This document shows, piece by piece, positions 55,220 to 63,550 of a stretch of 64,000 nt of DNA. The stretch is from assembly GCF_021191705.1 (NCBI RefSeq), contig NZ_JAIWPU010000012.1, positions 1-64,000 on the forward strand, given 5' to 3'. Origin of the DNA: Proluteimonas flavola (GTDB taxonomy: Bacteria; Pseudomonadota; Gammaproteobacteria; Xanthomonadales; Xanthomonadaceae). Numbering within the stretch: position 1 is the first letter of the stretch; each line of letters starts with the position of its first letter. A program made the translations under genes and the position numbers. The notes below the pieces were generated by a model. The model was not told where the DNA came from. It worked only from the letters and a program-made list of their open reading frames with translations, and made no database searches.

Positions 55220-56832
55220 CGCAACAACGCAATACCGACAAACCCGCCCGTTCCCCGCTGTCGCTCAAGCGCGGCGAAGCCCCGGCCGCGGATGCCGCGC
55301 CCAGGCTCGAAGAGCGCCTGCACAAGGTGCTGGCCCAGGCCGGCCTCGGCTCCCGCCGCGCGCTCGAGCAGCGCATCGCCGACGGCCTGGTGAAGGTCAA
55401 CGGTGAAGTCGCCCAGACCGGCATGTCGATCAAGGGCAGCGACCGCATCGAGCTCGACGGCAAGGTGTTCGTCGCCAGCGCGCTGACCGAACCGGCGCGC
55501 GTGCTGATCTACAACAAGCCCGAAGGCGAAGTCACCACGCGCGAGGATCCCGAAGGTCGTCCGACGATCTTCGAGGCCCTGCCCGCGCTCAAGGGTGCGC
55601 GCTGGATCGCGATCGGCCGCCTCGACATCAACACCACCGGCCTGCTGCTGCTGACCACCGACGGCGAACTCGCGAACGCGATGATGCATCCGTCGTACGA
55701 GGTCGAACGCGAGTACGTGTGCCGCGTGCGCGCGCCGGAAGGCGAAGAGACCGTGTCGGACAAGCTCGTCGATCGCCTCAAACGCGGCGTCGCGCTGGAG
55801 GACGGTCCGGCCAAGTTCGACGAGATCGAACGCATCGGCGGCACCGATTCGCACGACTGGTTCCAGGTGCTGCTCAAGGAAGGCCGCAACCGCGAAGTAC
55901 GCCGCCTGTGGGAATCGCAGGGCTGCCAGGTCAGCCGCCTCAAGCGCGTGCGCTACGGCCAGGTCACGCTGCCGCAGCCGCTGCTGCGCGGCCAGTCGCA
56001 GGAACTGCCCGATGCGCAGGTCGAAGCGCTGCGCAAGGAACTCAAGCTCGAGGAAGGCCCGCCGCCGGCGTTGACGCTGCAGCCGGTGATCGGCCAGCGC
56101 AAGGCCGCCAAGGCGACCGTGCACCTGGGCAAGGGCGGCGCCGGCAAGGCCTACGTCAACGGCCAGAACAGTGGCGCCGACGAAGGGCGCGAGCTGCGTC
56201 GCTTCGACCATGTGCGCGAAGACCGCGGTCGTGGCCGCGGCGGCCCCCGCAAGCCGCACGGCGGCCTGACGGTCAGCGGCGACGCCGCGGCCAAGCAGTC
56301 GCAGAAGCCGTTCAAGCAGCGCGCCGACAAGGGCGCGCGCGCGCTGCCCGAGGGCAATCCCGCCGCATTCCGCACCTGGTACGTGCCGGACGGCGTGGAA
56401 ACCGGCCCGACCGGTCACCGCAATGCCGACGGCCGCGGCCCGAAGAAGCCCTACGGCGGCGCGGGCGGTCCGGGCGGCGCGAAGAAGCGCGGTCCCGGCG
56501 GCGGTGGACAGGGTCCGCGCGGTGCAGGCGGCGGTGGCGGCGGACAGGGTCCGTGGGCCTCGCGTCCGGCCGGTGGCGGCGGTGGTCCGGGTCGACCGCG
56601 TGCGCCCTACGGCCATCCCGACAGCGCACCGAGCTTCCCGTCCGACCACGCCAATCCGGGCAGCTTCAATCCGAACGCCGGCCCACGCGGGCCGCGTCCA
56701 GGCGGCAACCGCGGCCCGAAGGGTCCGGGCGGCCGTGGCCCCGGTGGCCCTGGCGGCGGCAACCGGAGCCCGGGCGGACGTCCGCCGGGCGGCGGCAACC
56801 GCGGCCCGCGTGGTGGTGGCGGCAGTCGCTGA
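55216..56832 (+). CDS. rluB: 23S rRNA pseudouridine synthase RluB with Gly/Arg-rich tail
   Basis: A 538-residue protein. An S4 RNA-binding domain (about 31-85) precedes the pseudouridine synthase domain with catalytic Asp137 in GRLDINTTGLLLLT. RluB modifies U2605 of 23S rRNA. Conserved sequence ends near residue 265; the remainder is basic and disordered, and from about 400 on becomes repeats of Gly, Arg, Pro and Asn (GGPGG, RGPGGPGG, GGNRGP). E. coli RluB is 291 residues with a shorter tail. It overlaps scpB by four bases and is followed by a hairpin. Confidence 0.94.
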   Translation: MTQQRNTDKPARSPLSLKRGEAPAADAAPRLEERLHKVLAQAGLGSRRALEQRIADGLVKVNGEVAQTGMSIKGSDRIELDGKVFVASALTEPARVLIYNKPEGEVTTREDPEGRPTIFEALPALKGARWIAIGRLDINTTGLLLLTTDGELANAMMHPSYEVEREYVCRVRAPEGEETVSDKLVDRLKRGVALEDGPAKFDEIERIGGTDSHDWFQVLLKEGRNREVRRLWESQGCQVSRLKRVRYGQVTLPQPLLRGQSQELPDAQVEALRKELKLEEGPPPALTLQPVIGQRKAAKATVHLGKGGAGKAYVNGQNSGADEGRELRRFDHVREDRGRGRGGPRKPHGGLTVSGDAAAKQSQKPFKQRADKGARALPEGNPAAFRTWYVPDGVETGPTGHRNADGRGPKKPYGGAGGPGGAKKRGPGGGGQGPRGAGGGGGGQGPWASRPAGGGGGPGRPRAPYGHPDSAPSFPSDHANPGSFNPNAGPRGPRPGGNRGPKGPGGRGPGGPGGGNRSPGGRPPGGGNRGPRGGGGSR

Positions 56833-56856
56833 TCGCACTCGCAAGGATGCAAGACG

Positions 56857-56878
56857 CACGGGGCCTTCGGGCCCCGTG
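56857..56878 (+). terminator. Hairpin terminator of scpA-scpB-rluB
   Basis: CACGGGGCC and GGCCCCGTG form a perfect 9-bp stem with a TTCG tetraloop, 25 bases past the rluB stop. Only TT-CC-ATT follows, so the T-tract is weak, but the stem is very stable. Confidence 0.75.
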
Positions 56879-56890
56879 TTCCATTGCGAC

Positions 56891-56960
56891 TGTGGGAGCG
56901 CGCTTGCGCGCGATATGGCCTTCCCGGTCGAGCCACATCGCGCGCAGGCGCGCTCCCACA
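56891..56960. repeat. REP palindrome, first of three
   Basis: TGTGGGAGCGCGCTTGCGCG pairs with CGCGCAGGCGCGCTCCCACA across a short centre. It lies directly after the rluB terminator in a 689-base gene-free stretch (56833-57521) that otherwise contains only the other two copies and unremarkable sequence. Confidence 0.88.
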
Positions 56961-57165
56961 TTTATTCACCGCGAACTGCAGCGTTCGTGTCTTCGGAAAC
57001 GTCCGTGCATTTCCATCAGCAGCGCTGTGCCCCGCATGCGCTACCCGCAGCCGGCCACACGGATGCGGTCGCCACTCCGTTGGTCCAATCCGTAGACCGA
57101 AACCAGCCGGACGGCGGCAATCGCCGCTCTTCGGCGCCCGTGTCGTATCTGCGCACCGCATTCCC

Positions 57166-57234
57166 TGTGGGAGCGCGCTTGCGCGCGATATGACGCTCCC
57201 GATGGAGCCCCTCGCGCGCAAGCGCGCTCCTACA
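57166..57234. repeat. REP palindrome, second of three
   Basis: TGTGGGAGCGCGCTTGCGCG on the left and GCGCGCAAGCGCGCTCCTACA on the right (one base different from the first copy) form the element. It is in the same orientation as its neighbours, 205 bases from the first. Confidence 0.88.
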
Positions 57235-57304
57235 AGGGTGCGACGCGGCTGGCAGCCTGCGCGTATCGCGTCGTCGGAGTCCTGAGCGGTCGGACGTAGG
57301 CCTG

Positions 57305-57374
57305 TGTGGGAGCGCGCTTGCGCGCGATGGGGATTTCATGGGACAGCGCCATCGCGCGCGAGCGCGCTCCCACA
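57305..57374. repeat. REP palindrome, third of three
   Basis: TGTGGGAGCGCGCTTGCGCG pairs with GCGCGAGCGCGCTCCCACA. With the preceding two it forms a cluster. No REP-associated transposase (RAYT) gene occurs in the window. Confidence 0.88.
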
Positions 57375-57521
57375 TTTCCACCATCAGGACGGCATGGCGT
57401 TCGTGTCGGGCCAGGCGACGCAACAGAGCGTGCTGCGGCGCAGCGCCTGAGACTTCATATCCGCTTCACCGCGGCGCCATCGGCGCCCCATCGCTGCCGT
57501 GGAAACTGGTCTCTCTCGTGG

Positions 57522-58647
57522 ATGGAGACCGCTCGTTTGGATGGATATGCACGGTTCGATTTCGATGTCGTCGTGGGGCGCGAGTTTCGCCGGCGCCGCA
57601 TGTGCGCTCGCTGCGCGCGAAGCGGGCCTGCGGGTCTGCGTGCTCGAGCGCAAGCACGATCCCGGCATCCGCCTGCACACGACCGGCATCATCGTCGCCG
57701 AAGCGTTTTCGCAGACGCGGCTCGGCCGCATGCCGTCGGCGCTCCGTCGCAAGGTGCCGCGCGTCCGACTGTACGCACCGCGCCTGGACAGCCTGCAACT
57801 GCAGGCCGACGACCATGCGTTCCTGACCACCGACACGCCGAACGTCCTGCGCTGGCTGGCCGAGGAGATGCGCGAGGCCGGTGCCGATCTGCGACTGATG
57901 CAGTCGTTCACCGATGCGCAACGCAACGGCATGGGATGGCAGATCGCAGGGCTTGGCAGCACACGCTGGCTGATCGGCGCCGACGGTGCGAAATCACGCG
58001 TGGCGCAGCGCAGCGGGCTCGGGCTGGTCGATGCGTTTCTCTACGGCGTCGAGCACGAATTCCACGGCGCGACGCTGGCCGAACCCGACGCCCTGCACTG
58101 CTTCATCAGCCGCACGCTCGCACCCGGCTACATCGGATGGGCAGCGCAGTCGCCGACGGGCGTCCAGCTTGGACTCGCCTTCCGGCATCGCGCGGATCGT
58201 CATGGGGTGCCGGATATCGAAGGCTTCCGCGCGCGCGTCGGGACACGCCTGGGACTGGTCTCGACGCTGCAGCCCGATGCGACGCGCGCAGGCCTGATTC
58301 CCTGTGGCGGACCGGTCGATCGCCTCGCCGCACCGGGCGTGATCCTGACCGGCGATGCGGCCGGCATCGTGTCGCCGTTGACCGCCGGCGGCATCCATTC
58401 GGCCTGGGCGCATGGCGAGGCGATCGGCCGCGCGATCGCGCAGCACCGGCTCGGCGCCGATATCGCGCCGGAACAGATTGCCGAGAGTGCCGCGCCCCGC
58501 TTCCGTGCGAAGCGCTGCCTGCGCTGGGCCTTCGATCATCTGCAGATGGACTGGCCGGTGGACCTGCTGCTGCATTCGCCGCTGCTGCGTCGCGCGGCCG
58601 AGCAGGTCTATTTCCATCGCCGTGGCCGGCGCCGCGCATCCGCATGA
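57522..58647 (+). CDS. FAD-dependent oxidoreductase, apparent frameshift near the 5' end
   Basis: A geranylgeranyl-reductase-like flavoprotein. The intact frame (ATG 57541 to 58647, 368 residues) contains LIGADGAKSRVAQ and the FAD-binding GDAAGIVSPLTAGGIHSAWAHGEAIG. Its first 11 residues do not form the usual beta strand. The missing strand (ARFDFDVVV) is present in another frame, beginning at ATG 57522, and joins the conserved GASFAGAACALAAREAGL if one G is removed from the run GGGG at 57575-57578. So the gene has either a one-base insertion or a sequencing error. I give the extent of the reconstructed gene, about 374 residues. Substrate unknown. Confidence 0.8.
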
Positions 58648-58732
58648 ATCTGGAAACACACATACGACAACGCGCCCGCCGGAGCGGACGCGTTTCGGGT
58701 GCTTCGCATGCGGCGGGTAACGCGCCGCTGGC

Positions 58733-59866
58733 TCAGGCGGTCTGCAGCTTGCGCGAGCCGGCCGCGCGACGCGGGCGGCTGGGGAACGCATGCCGCAGGA
58801 TGCGCCAGGACACTTCGCCGAACTGGCGCGGCAGCGAACCGGTGTTGTAGGGCTGGCCGTAGCGCCGGCAGATCTCGCGCACTTCGACGGCGAGCGCGGC
58901 ATAGCGATGCGCCGGCACGTCGGGAAAGAAGTGATGCTCGATCTGGTGGCTCAGGTTGCCGGTCAGCAGGTTCATGACCTTGCCGCCGCCGATGTTCGAC
59001 GACCCGCGCAGCTGGCGCATGTACCAGTGGCCGCGCGATTCGTTGCGGATGCTCTCCTTCGGGAAGGTTTCGACATCGGCGGTGAAGTGGCCGCAGAAGA
59101 TCACCACGTAGGTCCACACGTTGCGGATGCCGTTGGCGACCAGGTTGCCCAGCAGCACCGGCAGGAAGAACGGACCGGCCAGCAGCGGGAAGATCAGGTA
59201 GTCCTTGATCAGCTGGCGGCCCATCTTGCGGCCCACCGGCGCGAAATCGCGCGCCAGCTTGCCCTTGGGCATCTTGCCGGCGAAGAAACGGCCGAGCTTG
59301 AGCTCCTGGATCGCCACGCCCCACTGGAAGTACAGCGCGAACACCACCGCGATCACCGGCTGCATCAGGTAGAACGGGCGCCAGCGCTGCTCGGGGAAGA
59401 TGCGCAGCAGGCCGTAACCGATGTCATCGTCCATGCCGCGGACATTGGTGTAGGTGTGATGGCGGAAGTTGTGCGAATGGCGCCAGTTGTCGCCGGTCGC
59501 GACGATGTCCCACTCGTACTTGTTGCTGTCGAGTTCGGGATCGTGCATCCAGTCGTACTGGCCGTGCATGACGTTGTGGCCGACCTCCATGTTCTCGAGG
59601 ATCTTGGCCAGCGCCAGGAAGACCACGCCGGCGATGCAGGCCGGCCACAGCAGCCAAGGCACGAACGCGCCGCCGATCGCACCGACGAACAGCAGACCGC
59701 GACCGAGCACCGCGCAATAGCGCACCCAGCGCACGACGCGGCGGATGTAGGCGGCGTCGACCTTGCCGACCTGGGCCATCGTGCGCGTATGCAACGCATC
59801 GAGCTCGGCGCCGAAGGCATCGAGTTCCTGTGGGGAGAGGCGGCGCGTGGCGGTGAGCTTGGACAT
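58733..59866 (-). CDS. Acyl-lipid or acyl-CoA fatty acid desaturase (DesB/DesA3-like)
   Basis: A 377-residue integral-membrane di-iron desaturase. The three histidine boxes are HNVMH (97-101), HSHNFRHH (130-137) and HQIEHH (307-312). Two hydrophobic hairpins at about 50-90 and 185-265 provide the membrane helices. ATG at 59866 is chosen for CGGAG 6 bases upstream; ATG 59884 would add six residues. The gene pairs with a dedicated ferredoxin reductase, as in the aerobic DesB/DesC desaturase of Pseudomonas, which introduces a delta-9 double bond into exogenous acyl-CoA. It is transcribed second in the operon and converges with the FAD oxidoreductase gene. Confidence 0.93.
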   Translation of the reverse strand: MSKLTATRRLSPQELDAFGAELDALHTRTMAQVGKVDAAYIRRVVRWVRYCAVLGRGLLFVGAIGGAFVPWLLWPACIAGVVFLALAKILENMEVGHNVMHGQYDWMHDPELDSNKYEWDIVATGDNWRHSHNFRHHTYTNVRGMDDDIGYGLLRIFPEQRWRPFYLMQPVIAVVFALYFQWGVAIQELKLGRFFAGKMPKGKLARDFAPVGRKMGRQLIKDYLIFPLLAGPFFLPVLLGNLVANGIRNVWTYVVIFCGHFTADVETFPKESIRNESRGHWYMRQLRGSSNIGGGKVMNLLTGNLSHQIEHHFFPDVPAHRYAALAVEVREICRRYGQPYNTGSLPRQFGEVSWRILRHAFPSRPRRAAGSRKLQTA

Positions 59867-59914
59867 GACGGCTCCGGATTTCAAAGCAAAGCAGAGTGTT
59901 TCGACGCGGGTGTT

Positions 59915-61021
59915 TCAGAGATCGAGGACGAGATCGGACACGGCGCTGCTGATGCACAGCTTCAGCGCGGTCGTGGCCTCGGTATTCGCGGTGCCGGTGC
60001 GCAGATCGCGCGTGGCGCCGGCGGCCTTGCCGCAGGCGCAGGTATTGCAGATGCCCATGCGGCAGCCGGACTTCGGCTTCAGGCCTTCGGCTTCCAGCGC
60101 CTGCAGCAGCGGCACGCCGCGCGGCAGTTGCAGCGCGCGACCGCTGCGCGCCAGACGCACTTCGACCATGCCGCTGTCGTCGGTCTGCGGACGCGGCGCC
60201 GGGGTGAAGGCTTCGGTGCGCAGCAACGGGACGCGATCCTCAAGCAGCGCGGTCGCCGCGGCGACGAAACCACCGGGGCCGCAGGCGAACACCCGGCGCG
60301 TGGCGATATCCGGCACCAGCGCGTCGAGCATCGTCGCATCGATGCGGCCAGCAGCCTCGTCGATCGCGCCGGGCGCTTCACGCGTCAATGCGAAATGCAC
60401 GTTGAAACCGGCATGGCGCGCGGTCAGCGCGCGCAGTTCATCGGCGAAACACAGCTCGGCGCGCGTGCGCGCCCAGTACACCAGCGTCACCGGCACCGGC
60501 ATGCCCTGTCCGGCCAACTGGCGCACCAGTGCCATCAGCGGCGTGATGCCACTGCCGCCGGCGAGGAACAACCAGGGTCCGGTCGTCGTCTCCGGCAGCA
60601 CCAGATCGCCGAACGCCGGGCCGATGTCGAGCACGTCGCCACGGCGCGCGGCATCGAGCAGGTGCCGGCTCATGCGGCCCCCGTCGACGCCCTTGATCGT
60701 GATCGTGATGCGGCCATCGTCACCGACCGGCGCATCGAGGCTGTAGCTGCGGGTAATCCGCACCCCGTCGATGTCGGCCGTCAAGTTCACGTGCTGGCCC
60801 GGCAGCGCGCCGGCCCAGTGCCGGTTCGGCTTGAGTGCCAGCGTCACCGCATTGGCCGCCGCCGGCGTATGGCCGACCACGCGTGCGAGCGGGCGCTCCC
60901 AGCTCCAGGTCGGATGCAGGCGCTGTACCCAGAAATCGAATACCGGCGGCGCGACGAAGCGGCCGGCGAGTCGGCGCAGGCGGCTGCGCCGCGGCTTCGA
61001 GAGAGGATGTACGGTCGACAT
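59915..61021 (-). CDS. Ferredoxin reductase with C-terminal 2Fe-2S domain (desaturase partner)
   Basis: A 368-residue flavin oxidoreductase. An FAD-binding barrel (RSYSLDAPV) is followed by an NAD(P)-binding domain (GGSGITPLMALVRQL, FACGPGGF). The C-terminal plant-type ferredoxin domain has cluster cysteines Cys320, Cys325, Cys328 and Cys356. It should carry electrons from NAD(P)H to the desaturase encoded 48 bases downstream. ATG at 61021 begins MSTVHPLSK. The predicted transcription start is at or next to this ATG and there is no ribosome site, so the mRNA may be leaderless. Confidence 0.93.
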   Translation of the reverse strand: MSTVHPLSKPRRSRLRRLAGRFVAPPVFDFWVQRLHPTWSWERPLARVVGHTPAAANAVTLALKPNRHWAGALPGQHVNLTADIDGVRITRSYSLDAPVGDDGRITITIKGVDGGRMSRHLLDAARRGDVLDIGPAFGDLVLPETTTGPWLFLAGGSGITPLMALVRQLAGQGMPVPVTLVYWARTRAELCFADELRALTARHAGFNVHFALTREAPGAIDEAAGRIDATMLDALVPDIATRRVFACGPGGFVAAATALLEDRVPLLRTEAFTPAPRPQTDDSGMVEVRLARSGRALQLPRGVPLLQALEAEGLKPKSGCRMGICNTCACGKAAGATRDLRTGTANTEATTALKLCISSAVSDLVLDL

Positions 61022-61028
61022 GCAAGCG

Positions 61029-61058
61029 ACTATACGCCCATCCGCACATTCGTGTATA
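61029..61058 (-). promoter_or_regulatory. Promoter of the reductase-desaturase operon
   Basis: Minus-strand -10 TATAGT (61034-61029) and -35-like TATACA (61058-61053) are separated by 18 bases. The predicted start is about 61022, immediately before the ATG. Confidence 0.5.
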
Positions 61059-61069
61059 CACTTGTGCAT
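61056..61069. promoter_or_regulatory. FabR/DesT-like operator overlapping the -35
   Basis: ATACACTTGTGCAT is a near-palindrome of the form TRCACNNGTGYA, similar to sites bound by FabR-type repressors. It touches a perfect GTGTATACAC palindrome at 61052-61061. It overlaps the -35 of the desaturase promoter and lies about 240 bases from the divergent TetR gene. Confidence 0.5.
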
Positions 61070-61306
61070 TAATGATGCGCAGCAGCATCCATCCGTTCAT
61101 GCCGGCGCCCGCACCGGGATGCGATCGTCGCCCTGTACATCCGGCGTCATGCGATCCAGCCGATTCCCCGCGCGGAATGAAGACCCTCATGTCCGGGCGC
61201 GCGTCACGGGGATGAGGTCGGCGCGTCGATCGGGACGCGCGCGAGGCCGTCATGGCCGCACCGGCCCTGCGGCGACGCACTGCTATGCTGGCGCCTCACC
61301 GTTCCG

Positions 61307-61990
61307 ATGAACCGCCTCTTGCCCGTCAGCAGCCCCGCGCCCGCCAGCGACGACACCCCGAATCACGATGGCCCCGGCCGCAAGCCCACGATCGTCCGCG
61401 AGGATCTGATCGCCGCTGCGCTGCGCCTGATCGGTCCGCACCGCAGCGTGTCGACGCTGAGCCTGCGCGAGGTCGCGCGCGAGGCCGGCATCGCACCGAA
61501 CAGTTTCTACCGCCAGTTCCACGACATGGACGAACTGGCGGTCGCGCTGATCGACCTGGCCGGCGAATCGCTGCGCCGGATCGTCGGCGATGCGCGCAAG
61601 CGCGCGGTGTCGGGCCGCAGCATCGTCCGCGGCTCGCTCGAGACGTTCATGGAACGGCTGCGCGCCGACGACAAGCTGCTGCACGTGATGCTGCGCGAAG
61701 GGACCGTCGGCTCGGACGCGTTCAAGCGCGCCGTCGACCGCCAGCTGCTGTTCTTCGAGGAAGAGCTGCGCGCCGACCTCGTGCGCATCGCCGCCGCCCA
61801 GGGCATCGCCTTCCACGAGCCGGGCCTGGTCGCGCGCGCGATCACCCGGCTGGTGTTCGCGATGGGCGGCACCGCGCTGGACCTGCCGCCCGAACGCGAC
61901 GCGGCGCTGGTCGACGACCTCTCGCACATGATCCGCATGCTGCTGCGCGGCGCCCACGCGATGGGCCGCAAGCACGCGCGCGACGCCTGA
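61307..61990 (+). CDS. TetR-family repressor, FabR/DesT-like
   Basis: A 227-residue regulator. The DNA-binding helix-turn-helix is at about residues 51-71 (LREVAREAGIAPNSFYRQF), and this wording is characteristic of FabR and DesT, the regulators of unsaturated fatty acid synthesis. The ligand domain follows. DesT in Pseudomonas represses the desaturase genes and senses acyl-CoA saturation. Position, divergent from the reductase-desaturase operon, supports that role. ATG at 61307 is preceded by TATGCT (61284-61289) with a TGC extension, a likely -10 element. Confidence 0.93.
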   Translation: MNRLLPVSSPAPASDDTPNHDGPGRKPTIVREDLIAAALRLIGPHRSVSTLSLREVAREAGIAPNSFYRQFHDMDELAVALIDLAGESLRRIVGDARKRAVSGRSIVRGSLETFMERLRADDKLLHVMLREGTVGSDAFKRAVDRQLLFFEEELRADLVRIAAAQGIAFHEPGLVARAITRLVFAMGGTALDLPPERDAALVDDLSHMIRMLLRGAHAMGRKHARDA

Positions 61991-61992
61991 CG

Positions 61993-62011
61993 CCCGGCGC
62001 CGCACGCCGGG
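61993..62011. terminator. Hairpin between the convergent TetR and kinase genes
   Basis: CCCGGCG (61993-61999) and CGCCGGG (62005-62011) form a 7-bp stem with a 5-base loop, just after the TetR stop and 17 bases from the kinase stop. It may serve both genes; no T-tract is present. Confidence 0.45.
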
Positions 62012-62027
62012 GATCGTCAACGGCTTC

Positions 62028-63443
62028 TCACGCCACAGGCGACGTCTTCGCGGCGTTGCGGAAGTCCAGCGTAAACACGGCCCCGCCGCCTTCGGCGTTC
62101 TCCGCACGCAGCCCGGCGCCATGTGCCGTCGCCACCGCCCTGACGATCGCCAGGCCCAGTCCATGGCCGTTGCGGCTGGGCGGGAACCTGACGAACGGCT
62201 CGAACAACACATCCAGCCTGGATTCCGGGATGCCGGGGCCGTGGTCGCGCACCGACAGCACGCCATCGGCATCCAGCGATACCGCGACCTGCCCGCCGGC
62301 TTCGGAGAACGACAAGGCGTTGTCCACCAGATTGGCGATCGCGACCGCAACCAGGTCCGCGTCGCCGACGATCCCGCACCATGCGGCATCGCTGTCGAAG
62401 ACCAGCTCCACCTGCCTGTCCTCGGCCAGCGGCCGGCGCTCTCCGACCACCGTCTTGCAGGCCGCGACCAGGTCGACCCCGGCATCGGGCTCCGCGCGCC
62501 CTCCGATGCTCATCAGCCGCAGCAACTGGTTGACCAGGCTGGTCAATCGCCTCACATCGCCGATCAGCTTGGCCTTGACCGGGCTTTCGTCGAGCATTTC
62601 CAGCCGGGTACGCAGCACGGTCAACGGCGTGCGCATCTCGTGCGCCGCGGCGGACAGGAAGAACCGCTGCTTGCGCTGCACCTCGTCGACCTTGGCGATC
62701 ATGTGGTTGACCGCCTGCACCAGCGGCACGACCTCGTTGGGCAGGCCCTTCTCCGGCAGTTGTCGATCGAGTTTCTCCGGATCGAAGGACTTGGCCAGCG
62801 TCGTGACCCGGCGGATCAGCACCATGTTGACCAGCAGGATCGAGGCGAAGATGAAGAACAGGCTGCCGACGATCAGCAACAGGTTGCCGCTGTAGGACCA
62901 CAGCTTCCGGTAGCGCTGGACGGTGCCCGCCGTTTTCGCTTCGATGGGGTGCGACACCCCGGCGTATTCGTAGTACCTGAGCGCGCCGTTGCAGTAGGTA
63001 TAGCTGACGTGGCCGTGGCCGTCGTCGGCGAGCGGATGCGTCGTCTGGGTGCACAGGCGCGGATCGGCCATGTCCTCGTTCAATGCGGTCAGCCGGTCGA
63101 GCTTCAGTTCGGCGAAATGGCGGGCCCCGCCCCGGTTGCCGAACGCCCTGTCGCCTGCCCTGACGTAGTAGCGGAAATCCGGATTGCGTGCCGCGACTTC
63201 CCGGATGACCGGGTTGGACGCCAGTTCCGTCAGCTCGGTCGAGGACTCCCTGCTCAGGCGGATGGATTCGCTCAGGACCTGGTTGATCTCGTTCGCGGTG
63301 ACCTGGATCGGATCCGGGCTGATGAACGCGGACACGTCGCTGACCGAGCGGATCACGAACCAGTAGACGGCCCAGCCGATGAACAGGATGGTCAGGGCCA
63401 CCATCTGTCCGAACATGGATTTGTACAGGGACTTCAGTCTCAT
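62028..63443 (-). CDS. Sensor histidine kinase with periplasmic domain
   Basis: A 471-residue kinase. Membrane helices at about 13-31 and 187-209 enclose a 155-residue periplasmic sensor domain that contains two cysteines, Cys131 and Cys151, which could form a disulfide. A HAMP-like region is followed by HisKA with His268 (AAAHEMRTPLTVLRTRLEML) and HATPase_c with NLVDNALSFS, DHGPGIP and GHGLGLAIV. ATG at 63443 has AAGGA 5 bases upstream. A sigma-54-like site lies 28-43 bases upstream, predicting a 15-base leader. No response regulator is adjacent within the window. Confidence 0.94.
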   Translation of the reverse strand: MRLKSLYKSMFGQMVALTILFIGWAVYWFVIRSVSDVSAFISPDPIQVTANEINQVLSESIRLSRESSTELTELASNPVIREVAARNPDFRYYVRAGDRAFGNRGGARHFAELKLDRLTALNEDMADPRLCTQTTHPLADDGHGHVSYTYCNGALRYYEYAGVSHPIEAKTAGTVQRYRKLWSYSGNLLLIVGSLFFIFASILLVNMVLIRRVTTLAKSFDPEKLDRQLPEKGLPNEVVPLVQAVNHMIAKVDEVQRKQRFFLSAAAHEMRTPLTVLRTRLEMLDESPVKAKLIGDVRRLTSLVNQLLRLMSIGGRAEPDAGVDLVAACKTVVGERRPLAEDRQVELVFDSDAAWCGIVGDADLVAVAIANLVDNALSFSEAGGQVAVSLDADGVLSVRDHGPGIPESRLDVLFEPFVRFPPSRNGHGLGLAIVRAVATAHGAGLRAENAEGGGAVFTLDFRNAAKTSPVA

Positions 63444-63470
63444 CGTCGTCCTTCACCCGGGCCGGGCGCC

Positions 63471-63486
63471 GCGCGGATCGTGCCAA
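63471..63486 (-). promoter_or_regulatory. Putative sigma-54 promoter of the sensor kinase gene
   Basis: Minus-strand TTGGCACGATCCGCGC has a perfect -24 element and GC at the exact -12 position, although the -12 box (GCGC) is otherwise poor. The first 11 bases equal those of the site at 13003-13018. Confidence 0.45.
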
Positions 63487-63550
63487 CTTACTCTGCCGCT
63501 CCGCCAGTCCCGGGGCGGCGATCGGGCCGGCGGGACCGGATGGGAGGCGT

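Noticed and set aside
56891..57374. Regularly repeated palindromes that could be mistaken for a CRISPR array
   Set aside because: Only three units of about 70 bases with unequal spacing, each an internal palindrome; no cas genes. They are REP elements.
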